Positions 1-6,778 are shown, numbered from the stretch's first letter. The stretch is 9,652 nucleotides of DNA from Hydrogenophaga sp. (GCA_020047875.1 JAIFNE010000090.1:1-9652), one strand, 5' to 3'. Numbers and translations are program-made. The notes: generated from the sequence alone by a model not told the origin.

Positions 1-199
1 CGATCACCCGCGAGTCGAACATGGCCTCGGCCCCCTCCATCACCAGACACGGCACCTTGCCCAGCGGGTTCGAGGTGCCGATCTGCGTGGTGGCGGCCCA
101 CACGTCTTCGGTCACGAACTGGTAATCCAGCCGTTTCTCCGCCAGAACAATGCGCACCTTGCGCACGTAGGGGCTGGTGATGGAACCGATGAGTTTCAT
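1..199 (-). CDS. Glutathione S-transferase, N-terminal part (runs off the window)
   Basis: Read on the minus strand from an ATG at 199, this gives 66 residues before the window edge, so the C-terminal helical domain is missing. The visible part is the thioredoxin-fold GSH-binding domain. It opens MKLIGSITSPYVRKVR, with the SPYVRK stretch (residues 9-14) placing a Ser where Ser/Cys-type bacterial GSTs have their GSH-activating residue. GKVPCL follows, with the expected cis-proline at residue 50, and then FDSR (61-64), matching the E/D-S pair that binds the glutamyl part of GSH. Such cytosolic enzymes conjugate or reduce small molecules with glutathione; the substrate cannot be told from this fragment. 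The gene is divergent from purB across 102 bases. There is no Shine-Dalgarno before the ATG. The family call is firm; the subfamily is not. Confidence 0.9.
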   Translation of the reverse strand, partial: MKLIGSITSPYVRKVRIVLAEKRLDYQFVTEDVWAATTQIGTSNPLGKVPCLVMEGAEAMFDSRVI

Positions 200-240
200 G
201 AAGCGTGGGCGTTGGGTGGCAGGTTTCCCTGGGGCCGGCC

Positions 241-246
241 ATTCTA
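241..246 (-). promoter_or_regulatory. Candidate -10 box for the GST gene
   Basis: On the minus strand the hexamer reads TAGAAT, five of six bases matching TATAAT. It would start a transcript near 234 with a leader of about 35 bases before the GST ATG at 199. I see no good -35 at 16-18 bases upstream, so the call rests on the -10 alone. Confidence 0.35.
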
Positions 247-267
247 GCCAGCGCAGGCCTGGGCTCG

Positions 268-295
268 CTGACGCGGCTCGGGGCGCTCCTACAAT
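268..295 (+). promoter_or_regulatory. Candidate sigma-70 promoter of purB, giving a leaderless mRNA
   Basis: TACAAT at 290-295 is a strong -10 match, and CTGACG at 268-273 (four of six bases matching TTGACA) lies upstream with a 16-base spacer. Only six bases separate the -10 from the purB ATG at 302. A start point about seven bases past the -10 would therefore fall on or next to the A of the ATG. This predicts a leaderless transcript and agrees with the lack of a Shine-Dalgarno. Confidence 0.55.
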
Positions 296-301
296 CGCGC
301 C

Positions 302-1732
302 ATGCGACCCACCCCCCCCTCATCCGCCTCCGCTTCTGTCCCTGCTTCCCATGCCGCGCCGTCGTCCGTGGCCGCCTTGTCTCCGCTGGACGGGCGTTAC
401 GCCACCCGGCTGGCGAGCCTGCGCCCGTTCATGAGCGAGCAGGGCTACATGCACCGCCGGGTGCAGGTAGAAGTGGTCTGGTTCATTGCCTTGTCAGACG
501 CCGGTTTTGCCGAATTCAAGCCGCTCTCGCCCGGCGCACGCACCTACCTCATGGGCCTGGTGAAAAACTTCAGCGAGGCCGACGCCAACGCCATCAAAGA
601 CATCGAGAAGGTCACCAACCACGACGTCAAGGCGGTCGAATATTGGCTCAAGTCGAAATTTGAAGCCCGCCCCGAGCTGGAGAGGGTGGCTGAGTTTGTG
701 CATTTCGCTTGCACCAGCGAAGACATCAACAACACCAGCCATGCGCTGCAGCTCAAGGGCGGGCGCGACGCCGTGCTGCTGCCTGCGCTCGACGCGGTGA
801 TTGCCAAGCTGCGCGAGATGGCGCATGCCTTCGCCGCGGTGCCCATGCTCAGCCGCACCCACGGCCAGACCGCCAGCCCCACCACCGTGGGCAAGGAACT
901 GGCCAACGTCGTGGTGCGCCTGGTCGCGGCGCGCGAGAAGATCGCCTGCGTGAAGCTGCTCGGCAAGATGAACGGTGCGGTGGGCAACTACAACGCCCAC
1001 CTCAGCGCCTGGCCCGAGTTCGACTGGGAAGCCTTCAGCCGCAACGTGATCGAGCAGCCCGAGCCGCTCGGCCTGGGCCTGACCTTCCAGCCCTACAGCA
1101 TCCAGATCGAGCCGCACGACTACATGGCCGAGCTGTTCGATGCGGTGGCCCGCACCAACACCATCCTGATCGACCTCTCTCGCGACATCTGGGGCTATGT
1201 GAGCCTGGGGTACTTCAAGCAACGCCTGAAGGCCGGCGAGATCGGCTCCTCGACCATGCCGCACAAGGTCAACCCGATCGACTTCGAAAACGCCGAGGGC
1301 AACCTTGGCCTTGCCAATGCCTTGCTCAGGCACCTGAGCGAGAAGCTGCCCATCAGCCGCTGGCAGCGCGACCTGACCGACTCCACCGTGCTGCGCAACA
1401 TGGGCGTGGCCCTGGGCTATGCGGTGCTGGCTTACCACTCCCTCGGCGTGGGCCTCAAAAAGCTTGAGCTGAACGAAGCGGCCCTGGCCGACGACCTGGA
1501 TAACGCCTGGGAGGTGCTGGCCGAACCGATCCAGACGGTGATGCGCCGCTTCGGCGTGACCGGCGCCTACGAAAAGTTGAAGGACGTTACCCGCGGCCAG
1601 GCGGTGACCGCCGAGGCGCTGCACAGCCTGATTCGCAGCCTGGAAATCCCCCAGGCCGAAAAAGACCGCCTGCTGGCCATGACGCCGGGCAGCTACATTG
1701 GCAAGGCCGCCGAGCTGGCGCAGCGGGCCTGA
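302..1732 (+). CDS. purB: Adenylosuccinate lyase
   Basis: This is the 476-residue cytosolic enzyme that acts twice in purine synthesis, releasing fumarate from SAICAR and from adenylosuccinate. It belongs to the fumarase/aspartase superfamily. Visible landmarks are LSPLDGRY (26-33), the TSEDINN stretch (138-144), SRTHGQTASPTTVGKE (184-199) with the catalytic His187, and the superfamily signature GSSTMPHKVNP (315-325) with the catalytic serine loop. The body aligns by eye with the E. coli-type PurB along its length. The N-terminus carries about 12-15 extra Ser/Ala/Pro-rich residues compared with E. coli, which begins only a few residues before its SPVDGRY. The ATG at 302 is preferred because a good -10 lies just before it; a GTG at 368 would give a length closer to the family. 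A C8 tract lies in codons 4-6. Gene identity is secure; the exact start is less so. Confidence 0.97.
   Translation: MRPTPPSSASASVPASHAAPSSVAALSPLDGRYATRLASLRPFMSEQGYMHRRVQVEVVWFIALSDAGFAEFKPLSPGARTYLMGLVKNFSEADANAIKDIEKVTNHDVKAVEYWLKSKFEARPELERVAEFVHFACTSEDINNTSHALQLKGGRDAVLLPALDAVIAKLREMAHAFAAVPMLSRTHGQTASPTTVGKELANVVVRLVAAREKIACVKLLGKMNGAVGNYNAHLSAWPEFDWEAFSRNVIEQPEPLGLGLTFQPYSIQIEPHDYMAELFDAVARTNTILIDLSRDIWGYVSLGYFKQRLKAGEIGSSTMPHKVNPIDFENAEGNLGLANALLRHLSEKLPISRWQRDLTDSTVLRNMGVALGYAVLAYHSLGVGLKKLELNEAALADDLDNAWEVLAEPIQTVMRRFGVTGAYEKLKDVTRGQAVTAEALHSLIRSLEIPQAEKDRLLAMTPGSYIGKAAELAQRA
312..319 (+). repeat. C8 homopolymer inside the 5' end of purB
   Basis: Eight consecutive C bases fall in codons 4-6 of purB as annotated. 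A one-base slip would frameshift the gene unless translation begins downstream, for example at the GTG at 368. See the finding on C8 tracts. Confidence 0.9.
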
Positions 1733-1838
1733 GAGGCTGAGAGGAAGTCCTCCCTTTTCAACGCTTCAGGGTCTGCACCCTCGGTCGATACTCACCATCA
1801 GGGCGGAAACAGGTCGCCCATTCATCGCCCAAGAAACC

Positions 1839-2816
1839 ATGCCTGCCACGCCCTCCACTCCCCCGACCAGCCGCCCGGCCACCGATTACACCCTGGAGAA
1901 CTGGGTCAGCGCCAGCGACCTGGCAGCCCCGGCCCGGGAGCAGCTGCTCAAACGCATCGAAACCCTGCCCCGGCTGCCCTCGGCGGTGCAACAGCTGCTG
2001 TCTCAGGAATTCATCGACAGGGCCAGCTCCTCGGAACTGAGCAAGGTGGTGATGAGCGAGCCGGCGGTCACAGCGCAGGTGCTCGCCACGGTGAATTCCC
2101 CGCTGTACAAGCTGCGCAACCCGGTGGAGAGCATCGGGCAGGCCATCACCTTTCTGGGCGTGAACCAGGTGCGCGCCATCTGCATTCAGCGCTTTCTCAC
2201 CAAGGCGTTCAGCAGCTCCGACGAGCGCGTCGGCTTGGCGCTGGACGCGGTGTGGCACACCAACAGCGCGGCCACCTTGCTGCTGCCCAAGCTGGTGCAG
2301 GCGTTTCGACCCGCCGAGCCGGTGGCGCTCACCTCCCAGATCATCCTCAGCTTCGTTGGCCAGTTGGGCGTGGCAGCGCTCATGCCGCCGCCCTCGCTGG
2401 GGCTGTGGGCTCGTCTGGACCGCATACTGCGCTGCCGCATGGAAGAAAGGTTCCTGGGCATCAACGCCACCGAGGTGGGCGCCCTGGTGCTGCGCGGCTG
2501 GGGCATTCCGGAACCCATGGTGACCGCGGTGGGCGCCATCGACCGCGTGCTGGTGACCCCGGCCAACGGACTGGCTGCGGCCAGCGCTGTGCAGAGCGCG
2601 GTGGGCTTTCTGTGTGTGTGGATGGCCGAGCAGCTGGCGCGCGGGCTGGGGTCTTCGGCGGCCTCGCCGTGGTCCCCGCTGAACCCTGACTGCATCGAGT
2701 TGAGGGCCTGGTTCAGCTACCTGTCATTGCCAGGCATGCGCGAGGGCGCCGACAAAATGGCCGACGAAAGCCTGCAGGCCCTTTACCAGCAAATCCGGTC
2801 CGAGCTGGCCGGCTGA
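1839..2816 (+). CDS. HDOD domain-containing protein
   Basis: This 325-residue protein is dominated by an HDOD domain at about residues 36-240. HDOD is a degenerate relative of HD phosphohydrolases found in bacterial signalling proteins, usually without catalytic activity. Recognisable parts are the entry motif LPRLPSAV (43-50), a helix with SEPAVTAQVL (73-82), NSPLY (87-91), the I-x-FLG segment (about 104-107), VWH (138-140), and TEVGALVLRGWGIPEP (201-216). The place where true HD proteins have HD-G reads SFVGQLG (181-187), so the metal-binding pair is absent. No GGDEF, EAL, receiver or kinase domain is attached. An upstream ATG at 1698 inside purB is open in the same frame, but the residues it adds look non-coding, so I use 1839. 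No Shine-Dalgarno is seen. GATACT at 1787-1792 with TTCAGG at 1765-1770 is a weak promoter possibility; read-through from purB (106 bases away) is the alternative. Specific role unknown. Confidence 0.9.
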   Translation: MPATPSTPPTSRPATDYTLENWVSASDLAAPAREQLLKRIETLPRLPSAVQQLLSQEFIDRASSSELSKVVMSEPAVTAQVLATVNSPLYKLRNPVESIGQAITFLGVNQVRAICIQRFLTKAFSSSDERVGLALDAVWHTNSAATLLLPKLVQAFRPAEPVALTSQIILSFVGQLGVAALMPPPSLGLWARLDRILRCRMEERFLGINATEVGALVLRGWGIPEPMVTAVGAIDRVLVTPANGLAAASAVQSAVGFLCVWMAEQLARGLGSSAASPWSPLNPDCIELRAWFSYLSLPGMREGADKMADESLQALYQQIRSELAG

Positions 2817-2833
2817 ACACCCGGTGCAGGCGC

Positions 2834-2850
2834 CGGGTTCGCCGAACCCG
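2834..2850. terminator. Hairpin between converging genes, probable bidirectional terminator
   Basis: CGGGTTC (2834-2840) and GAACCCG (2844-2850) form a perfect seven-base stem with a three-base GCC loop. It lies in the 35-base gap between the stop of the HDOD gene (2816) and the stop of the converging DUF3717-DUF1289 gene (2852). Placement and symmetry fit a terminator for both strands, but no U-tract follows on either side, so it may only stabilise 3' ends. Confidence 0.5.
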
Positions 2851-2851
2851 C

Positions 2852-3268
2852 TCAGCCTCTCACCGTCTCCAGCGCCCGCTCGGCGTAGCGGTTGAAGCGC
2901 CAGGAAGTGCCTTCCAGCGTGATACGGTGCCACACACTGCGCTTTTCACCCGGGGTCATTTCGGTCCAGCGCTGCACCTCGTCAAAGCTGCGGCCGCAAC
3001 CTTTGCACTGCTCGTCGCCCTGGCTGGTGGAGCAGATGGCGATGCACGGCGTGTCGGGCGTGGTGTCAAACCAGGCCAGCCAGGCCGCTTGGGCCGGCGC
3101 CGGCAGCGACACCTCGTCGGCCTGGTGCTCGCCGTGAAACACCATGAGCGCATACACCTCGGCCAGTGCCTGCAGCGGCTCGCTCAGCGCCACGCCGTCG
3201 GGCGAGGGCGCACGCGCGCGCCAGTGGTTGATCGCGGCTTCGATGTCGGTGAGGTGAATGCCGGCCAT
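2852..3268 (-). CDS. DUF3717-DUF1289 fusion protein with a four-cysteine knuckle
   Basis: This 138-residue soluble protein has no signal peptide or membrane segment. Residues 3-70 resemble DUF3717: HLTDIEAAINHWR (5-17) followed by a helix with LAEVYALMV (35-43). Residues 72-115 are a DUF1289 module: C75-x3-C79-x8-C88-x2-C91, then GRSFDEVQRWTEMTPGEKR (92-110), which carries the E-x2-x-W-x2-M-x4-EK pattern of that family. The four cysteines suggest a small zinc- or iron-binding knuckle; this is inferred from spacing. The tail (116-138) is basic and aromatic. The start at 3268 is chosen because homology begins there and a -10-like TATCAT lies nine bases upstream; longer in-frame starts would add sequence from the terC region. 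DUF1289 proteins have no established function. The gene is divergent from terC and convergent with the HDOD gene, so it is probably its own unit. Confidence 0.88.
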   Translation of the reverse strand: MAGIHLTDIEAAINHWRARAPSPDGVALSEPLQALAEVYALMVFHGEHQADEVSLPAPAQAAWLAWFDTTPDTPCIAICSTSQGDEQCKGCGRSFDEVQRWTEMTPGEKRSVWHRITLEGTSWRFNRYAERALETVRG

Positions 3269-3277
3269 GGGTTGCCG

Positions 3278-3283
3278 ATGATA
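3278..3283 (-). promoter_or_regulatory. Candidate -10 box for the DUF3717-DUF1289 gene
   Basis: On the minus strand this reads TATCAT, five of six bases matching TATAAT, and ends nine bases before the ATG at 3268. It would give a transcript with a leader of only about two or three bases. No convincing -35 lies at the expected distance. Confidence 0.4.
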
Positions 3284-3332
3284 GCCAGTGCCGCCCGTTC
3301 CTCTGGACGGCTGGAAATACGCAGTCTGCCGT

Positions 3333-3365
3333 TTGACAGGCACTGACCGCTTCACCCGATACAAT
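3333..3365 (+). promoter_or_regulatory. Candidate terC promoter with an over-long spacer
   Basis: A perfect TTGACA lies at 3333-3338 and a good TACAAT at 3360-3365, followed by a run of T. The spacer is 21 bases, longer than the usual 16-18, so either the two boxes do not belong to one promoter or the promoter needs an activator or DNA distortion. A start near 3372 would leave a leader of about 42 C-rich bases with no Shine-Dalgarno. Confidence 0.4.
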
Positions 3366-3405
3366 TTTTTCAGACGTCCGCCGGCCGCCACCACCTCACC
3401 GACTG

Positions 3406-3413
3406 CCCCCCCC
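3406..3413 (+). repeat. C8 homopolymer directly before the terC start codon
   Basis: Eight C bases abut the terC ATG at 3414, in the place where a Shine-Dalgarno would normally be. Length changes here would alter the leader but not the reading frame. Confidence 0.9.
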
Positions 3414-4136
3414 ATGGAATTTTTCTCATCGCCCGCGTTCTGGGTTGCGCTGGGCCAGATCGTCCTGATTGACATCCTGCTGGGGGGCGACAATGCGGTG
3501 GTCATCGCGCTGGCCTGCCGAAAGTTGCCGCCCGCGCAGCGCACCAAGGGCATCATCTGGGGCACGGCGGGCGCCATTGTGTTGCGGGTGGTGCTCATCC
3601 TGTTTGCCATGACGCTGCTCAACCTGCCCTTCCTGAAGCTGGTGGGCGCGCTGCTGCTGGTGTGGATCGGGGTGAAGCTGCTCGCGCCGGAAGATGACGA
3701 CCACGCCGGCGTTCAGGGCAGCGACAAACTGCTGGCCGCCATCAAAACCATCATCGTGGCCGATCTGGTGATGAGTGTGGACAACGTGATCGCCATCGCC
3801 GGCGCGGCGCAAAATTCTGGCGAGCATTCCACCCTGCTGGTGGTGCTGGGCCTGCTGATCTCCATCCCGATCATCGTGGCCGGCAGCCAGCTGGTGATCA
3901 AGCTCATGGCGCGCTTCCCCATCGTGATTGTGTTCGGCGGCATGCTGCTGGGCTGGATCGCCGGCGGCATGCTCGTGACCGACCCCGCGCTGGCCGACCC
4001 CGCCCGCTGGACCTGGATGTTCAAGCTCCCGCAGTCCGACACCCTGAAATACGCCGCCTCCGCCGCGGGTGCGTTGCTGGTGCTGGCCATCGGCAAAACG
4101 CTGGCGGCGCGCAAACCACCAGCCCCGGCGGTTTGA
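3414..4136 (+). CDS. TerC family integral membrane protein
   Basis: This 240-residue inner-membrane protein of the TerC family has about seven predicted transmembrane segments. The family's two acidic membrane motifs are both present: GGDNA at residues 24-28 in the first segment and SVDNV at 121-125 in the middle of the protein. These are thought to form the metal-ion path. Members such as Alx and YkoY-type proteins have been linked to manganese export and to loading metal on exported enzymes; others are named for tellurite resistance, but no other ter genes are present here. An acidic-histidine loop APEDDDHAG (91-99) lies between segments. The short length fits the YjbE-like single-domain form, without a CBS or CorC extension. 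I chose the ATG at 3414 because an in-frame start at 3288 would lie upstream of the likely promoter. A leader riboswitch was looked for and not found. The next gene begins 51 bases later on the same strand and could be co-transcribed. Confidence 0.93.
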   Translation: MEFFSSPAFWVALGQIVLIDILLGGDNAVVIALACRKLPPAQRTKGIIWGTAGAIVLRVVLILFAMTLLNLPFLKLVGALLLVWIGVKLLAPEDDDHAGVQGSDKLLAAIKTIIVADLVMSVDNVIAIAGAAQNSGEHSTLLVVLGLLISIPIIVAGSQLVIKLMARFPIVIVFGGMLLGWIAGGMLVTDPALADPARWTWMFKLPQSDTLKYAASAAGALLVLAIGKTLAARKPPAPAV

Positions 4137-4187
4137 GCGGCTGAGCCGGCGCAACCCGAGCCAGCTGGGTGCTGCTACCCTCAGCGC

Positions 4188-4538
4188 ATGAAACTCCTTC
4201 TTAAATGGCTGCTTGCCGCCTGCGCGCTGCTGCTGGTGGATTACCTTTACTCTGGCGTTCGAATCGAGAGTTTTACCTCGGCGCTGATCGCGGCCGCCGT
4301 CATCGGGCTGTTCAATGCCTTGCTGCGGCCGGTGCTGGTGGTGCTCACGCTGCCCGTGACCGTGGTCACCCTCGGCCTGTTCCTGTTTGTGATCAACGCG
4401 CTGATGTTCTGGGCCGCCTCGGGCGTGCTCAGCGGCTTCTTCGTGGCCGGCTTCTGGGCCGCCCTGCTGGGCTCGCTGATCTACTCGGCGCTCATGCTGC
4501 TGGTGGATGTGGCGCTCAAGGGCGTGCGGAAGCGCTGA
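4188..4538 (+). CDS. Small membrane protein, PF04020 'phage holin family' (YvlD-like)
   Basis: This 116-residue protein is almost entirely hydrophobic, with four membrane segments at about residues 4-20, 32-54, 58-80 and 84-108 and a basic tail ending KGVRKR. It matches the PF04020 pattern: FNALLRPVLVVLTLPVT (42-58), then TLGLFLFVINALMFW (61-75), then GFWAALLGSLIYS (88-100). Databases call these 'phage holin family' proteins, but they are widespread chromosomal membrane proteins and nothing phage-like surrounds this gene. The function is unknown; the related Bacillus YvlD has been connected with envelope stress operons. It lies 51 bases after terC on the same strand. TACCCT at 4176-4181, six bases before the ATG, is a weak -10 candidate, and there is no Shine-Dalgarno. 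It converges on the M48 protease gene with a 51-base gap. Confidence 0.9.
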   Translation: MKLLLKWLLAACALLLVDYLYSGVRIESFTSALIAAAVIGLFNALLRPVLVVLTLPVTVVTLGLFLFVINALMFWAASGVLSGFFVAGFWAALLGSLIYSALMLLVDVALKGVRKR

Positions 4539-4589
4539 GAGGCCAGGAGCCTGCGCGGGCAGTGCGTGCGCTCAGCCTGCCTCAACGCC

Positions 4590-6182
4590 CTACGACTCGC
4601 GCTCCCACGCCCTCAGCTGCGCCTCCACCTCGCGCCGCCGGGTGTCCACAATCGCCAGCTCGATCGGATCGGCTGCGCGCAGCGTCTCCGGCAGCGCCTG
4701 CGCCGCCTTGAAGCGCTCCAGCGCCCCGGCGTGATCGAACTGCACCGCGCGCGCCTCGGCCTCTGCGCGCACCGCGCGCAGCGTCTGGCCCTGCGCCTGT
4801 TGGGCGCGGGCCAGCAGCTGCCAGGCCAGTGCATCGCGCGGGCGCTGCACCACCCAGGCCAGCAGCCGGGTGCTGGCCAGCGCGGGGTGGTTGCCGGCCA
4901 GCGCGGCCTGCGCGCCCAACATCAGGCCGGCGCGCGAGCCACTGGCCAGCAGGGTGTCGCGCAGCGCGGCCAGCTGCGCGGTTTCGCTGGTGCTCAGCGG
5001 CGCGCCCGGCGCCACCAGCAGCTCCAGCAGCAGCTGATCGACCACCGGTTTTTCCGTGTCTGCCACCGCGCCGCGCAGCCCCTGCGCCAGCGCCAGGGCT
5101 TGGCCCCGCTGCCCCAGCCGCAGCGCCGACAGCGCAGCCGCGAAGCGCTCAGCCGCCGTGGCGCCGGGCTTGTCGGCCTGCCGCTGCCAGTCCCGCCAGC
5201 GGTCGGCATTGCTCTCGCTCAACACGCGGGCGCGCGCCGCCATCAGCTGATGCAGCGCGGCACTCGGCAGGCCGGCAGAGGCGGCGTGGGCAGGGTGTGC
5301 GGCATGGGGCGTGTGCCCCAGCGGCAGGCGCGAGCGCATGTCTGCCATGCGCTCACCGGTCAGCGGGTGGGTGCGCAGGTAGGGGAACGCACCGTCGTCA
5401 TTCAGGCGGCTGGCCTGTTGCAGCTTGTCGAACATGGTGACGAAGCCATGGCCATCGAAGCCCGCGTCGGACAGCACACCAAACGCCACCCGGTCGGCCT
5501 CGCGCTCCATGTCGCGCGAAAAGTTGAGTCGGCTTTGCGCCGCCACGGCCTGGCTGCCCATCAGCGCAGCGCCGCCCAGGTTGGCATTGCTGCCCGCGGC
5601 CAGCGCGCCCAGCACCATCGCGCCCAGCATCCAGGGCGCCAGCCGCTCCTGGCTTGAGACCATGCGCGCAATGTGGCGCTGCGAAACGTGGCTCAGTTCG
5701 TGCGCCAGTACCGAAGCCAGCTCCTCGGGCCGCTCGGTGAGCGCGACCAGCCCGAGGTTCACCCCCAGGTAACCGCCTGGCAGCGCAAACGCATTCACCG
5801 CCTTGGTGCCGTCGATCATCAGCTCCCAGGCCAGCCGCTCGGCCAGGTCGGGCGCCACATCGCCACGCGTGCGCGCCGCCGCGATCAGCGGCTGCCAGAT
5901 CGCCTGCAGATAGTCCATCAGCACCGGATCGTCGAGATAGTCCGGGTCGCGGTAGATCTGCGCCGCAATCTTGTCGCCCAGCCGCCGCTCGTCGGCGATC
6001 GACATGGCCTCGCCGTCGCCCAGGCTGGGCAAACTGGGGGCAGCCAGCGGGCGCCCCAAGGTGGGTTGCGCGAGCAGTGACGAGGCAGGCGCCGTACCCA
6101 GCAGCAACACCGCCAGCCGCAAGAGCGATGCGCGCCGCGTGCATGAGCAAGTCAGTCGGCCGGGGTTCGATGAGAAATTCAT
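4590..6182 (-). CDS. bepA: Periplasmic M48 family zinc metalloprotease, BepA-like
   Basis: This 530-residue protein resembles BepA (YfgC), the periplasmic protease/chaperone that degrades stalled LptD and BAM clients at the outer membrane. A signal peptide is visible: RR at 16-17, a hydrophobic core LLRLAVLLLGT (20-30), and likely cleavage after LLA at about 38. The zinc motif HELSH is at 161-165. EREAD at 226-230 supplies the third ligand. THPLTGER at 271-278 holds the His272 that corresponds to the regulatory 'His switch' of BepA. Residues 310-500 are Ala/Leu/Arg-rich helical repeats, as expected for a TPR-like C-terminal domain. E. coli BepA is slightly shorter, at 487 residues. The ATG at 6182 is chosen because the signal peptide follows within 15-20 residues; an in-frame start at 6398 would run through moaC and adds nonsense residues. 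The gene is divergent from moaC across 67 bases. Family is secure; BepA orthology is likely but not proven. Confidence 0.92.
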   Translation of the reverse strand: MNFSSNPGRLTCSCTRRASLLRLAVLLLGTAPASSLLAQPTLGRPLAAPSLPSLGDGEAMSIADERRLGDKIAAQIYRDPDYLDDPVLMDYLQAIWQPLIAAARTRGDVAPDLAERLAWELMIDGTKAVNAFALPGGYLGVNLGLVALTERPEELASVLAHELSHVSQRHIARMVSSQERLAPWMLGAMVLGALAAGSNANLGGAALMGSQAVAAQSRLNFSRDMEREADRVAFGVLSDAGFDGHGFVTMFDKLQQASRLNDDGAFPYLRTHPLTGERMADMRSRLPLGHTPHAAHPAHAASAGLPSAALHQLMAARARVLSESNADRWRDWQRQADKPGATAAERFAAALSALRLGQRGQALALAQGLRGAVADTEKPVVDQLLLELLVAPGAPLSTSETAQLAALRDTLLASGSRAGLMLGAQAALAGNHPALASTRLLAWVVQRPRDALAWQLLARAQQAQGQTLRAVRAEAEARAVQFDHAGALERFKAAQALPETLRAADPIELAIVDTRRREVEAQLRAWERES

Positions 6183-6249
6183 CCTCGTATGATGCCGCGA
6201 ACACCACCAGGTTTCTGCCTTTACAACTGGAAACCGCACCCGTTCCACC

Positions 6250-6777
6250 ATGACGACCAACGCCACCCCCCCCGCCACCAGCAGCCCGCTCACCCACTTC
6301 GACCGCGAGGGCCAGGCCCACATGGTCGATGTATCGGCCAAAGCCAGCACCCACCGCGTGGCCGTGGCCCAGGGCCGCATCACCATGTTGCCCGCCACAC
6401 TGGCGCTGATTCAGGGCGGCAACGCCAAAAAGGGCGACGTGCTCGGCATCGCCCGCATCGCCGGCATTCAGGGCGCCAAGAAAACCAGCGATCTGATTCC
6501 CCTGTGCCATCCGGTCGGGCTCACCCGCGTGGCGGTGGAATTCGAGGTGGAGGCACAGGCCAGCAGCGTGCTGTGCCGCGCCACCGCCGAGTGCACCGGC
6601 CAGACCGGCGTGGAAATGGAAGCCCTGAGCGCCGTGTCGGTGGCGCTGCTCACCATTTACGACATGTGCAAAGCGGTCGACCGGGGCATGGTGATCGGCG
6701 GCGTGCAGCTCATGGAGAAGACCGGCGGCAAAAGCGGGCGCTTTGTGGCCGAAGCGGGCGCGGCGCCGGCGCGGTGA
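6250..6777 (+). CDS. moaC: Cyclic pyranopterin monophosphate synthase
   Basis: This 175-residue cytosolic enzyme acts with MoaA in the first step of molybdenum cofactor synthesis, turning the MoaA product 3',8-cyclo-GTP into cyclic pyranopterin monophosphate. Nearly every MoaC landmark is present: LTHFDREGQAHMVDVSAKA (14-32), KGDVLGIARIAGIQGAK (61-77), DLIPLCHP (81-88), GVEMEALSA (120-128), YDMCKAVDRGMVIG (137-150) and KTGGKSG (157-163). Asp138 and Lys141 match the active-site Asp128 and Lys131 of E. coli MoaC with a constant offset of ten residues, so the catalytic set is intact. The extra residues are a Thr/Ala/Pro N-terminal tail that contains a C8 tract. No other moa or moe gene is in the window. 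No Shine-Dalgarno precedes the ATG; TACAAC at 6222-6227 is a weak -10 candidate. Confidence 0.97.
   Translation: MTTNATPPATSSPLTHFDREGQAHMVDVSAKASTHRVAVAQGRITMLPATLALIQGGNAKKGDVLGIARIAGIQGAKKTSDLIPLCHPVGLTRVAVEFEVEAQASSVLCRATAECTGQTGVEMEALSAVSVALLTIYDMCKAVDRGMVIGGVQLMEKTGGKSGRFVAEAGAAPAR
6266..6273 (+). repeat. C8 homopolymer inside the 5' end of moaC
   Basis: Eight C bases fall in codons 6-8 of moaC. A slip of one base would frameshift the gene; the conserved domain begins a few codons later. Confidence 0.9.
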
Positions 6778-6778
6778 G

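Noticed and set aside
494..1624. Long open frame of 376 codons antisense to purB
   Set aside because: Its composition (Gly/His/Gln/Val-rich) is the usual mirror of a GC-rich coding frame, it has no recognisable domain, and purB on the other strand is fully conserved.
1739..1758. Rho-independent terminator after purB
   Set aside because: GAGG pairs with CCTC around a four-base loop and TTTT follows shortly after, but the stem is only four pairs plus a mismatch, so I cannot support it.
3269..3413. yybP-ykoY manganese riboswitch upstream of terC
   Set aside because: I looked for the conserved GGGGAGUAG-like core and the paired arms. They are absent, and the likely leader is too short.
3268..3622. 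Longer start for the DUF3717-DUF1289 protein at 3622
   Set aside because: The added residues are antisense to terC and its promoter; homology and the -10 box both point to 3268.
4188..4538. Prophage remnant, suggested by the 'phage holin family' name
   Set aside because: PF04020 proteins are common chromosomal membrane proteins, and no integrase, lysin or structural phage gene is nearby.
4566..5657. 363-codon plus-strand open frame opposite the M48 protease
   Set aside because: It is Arg/Gln/Ala-rich with no domain and is a shadow of the bepA-like gene, whose zinc motif and signal peptide are clear.
6182..6398. Longer start for the M48 protease at 6398
   Set aside because: The extra 72 residues read through moaC on the opposite strand, show no homology and would bury the signal peptide.
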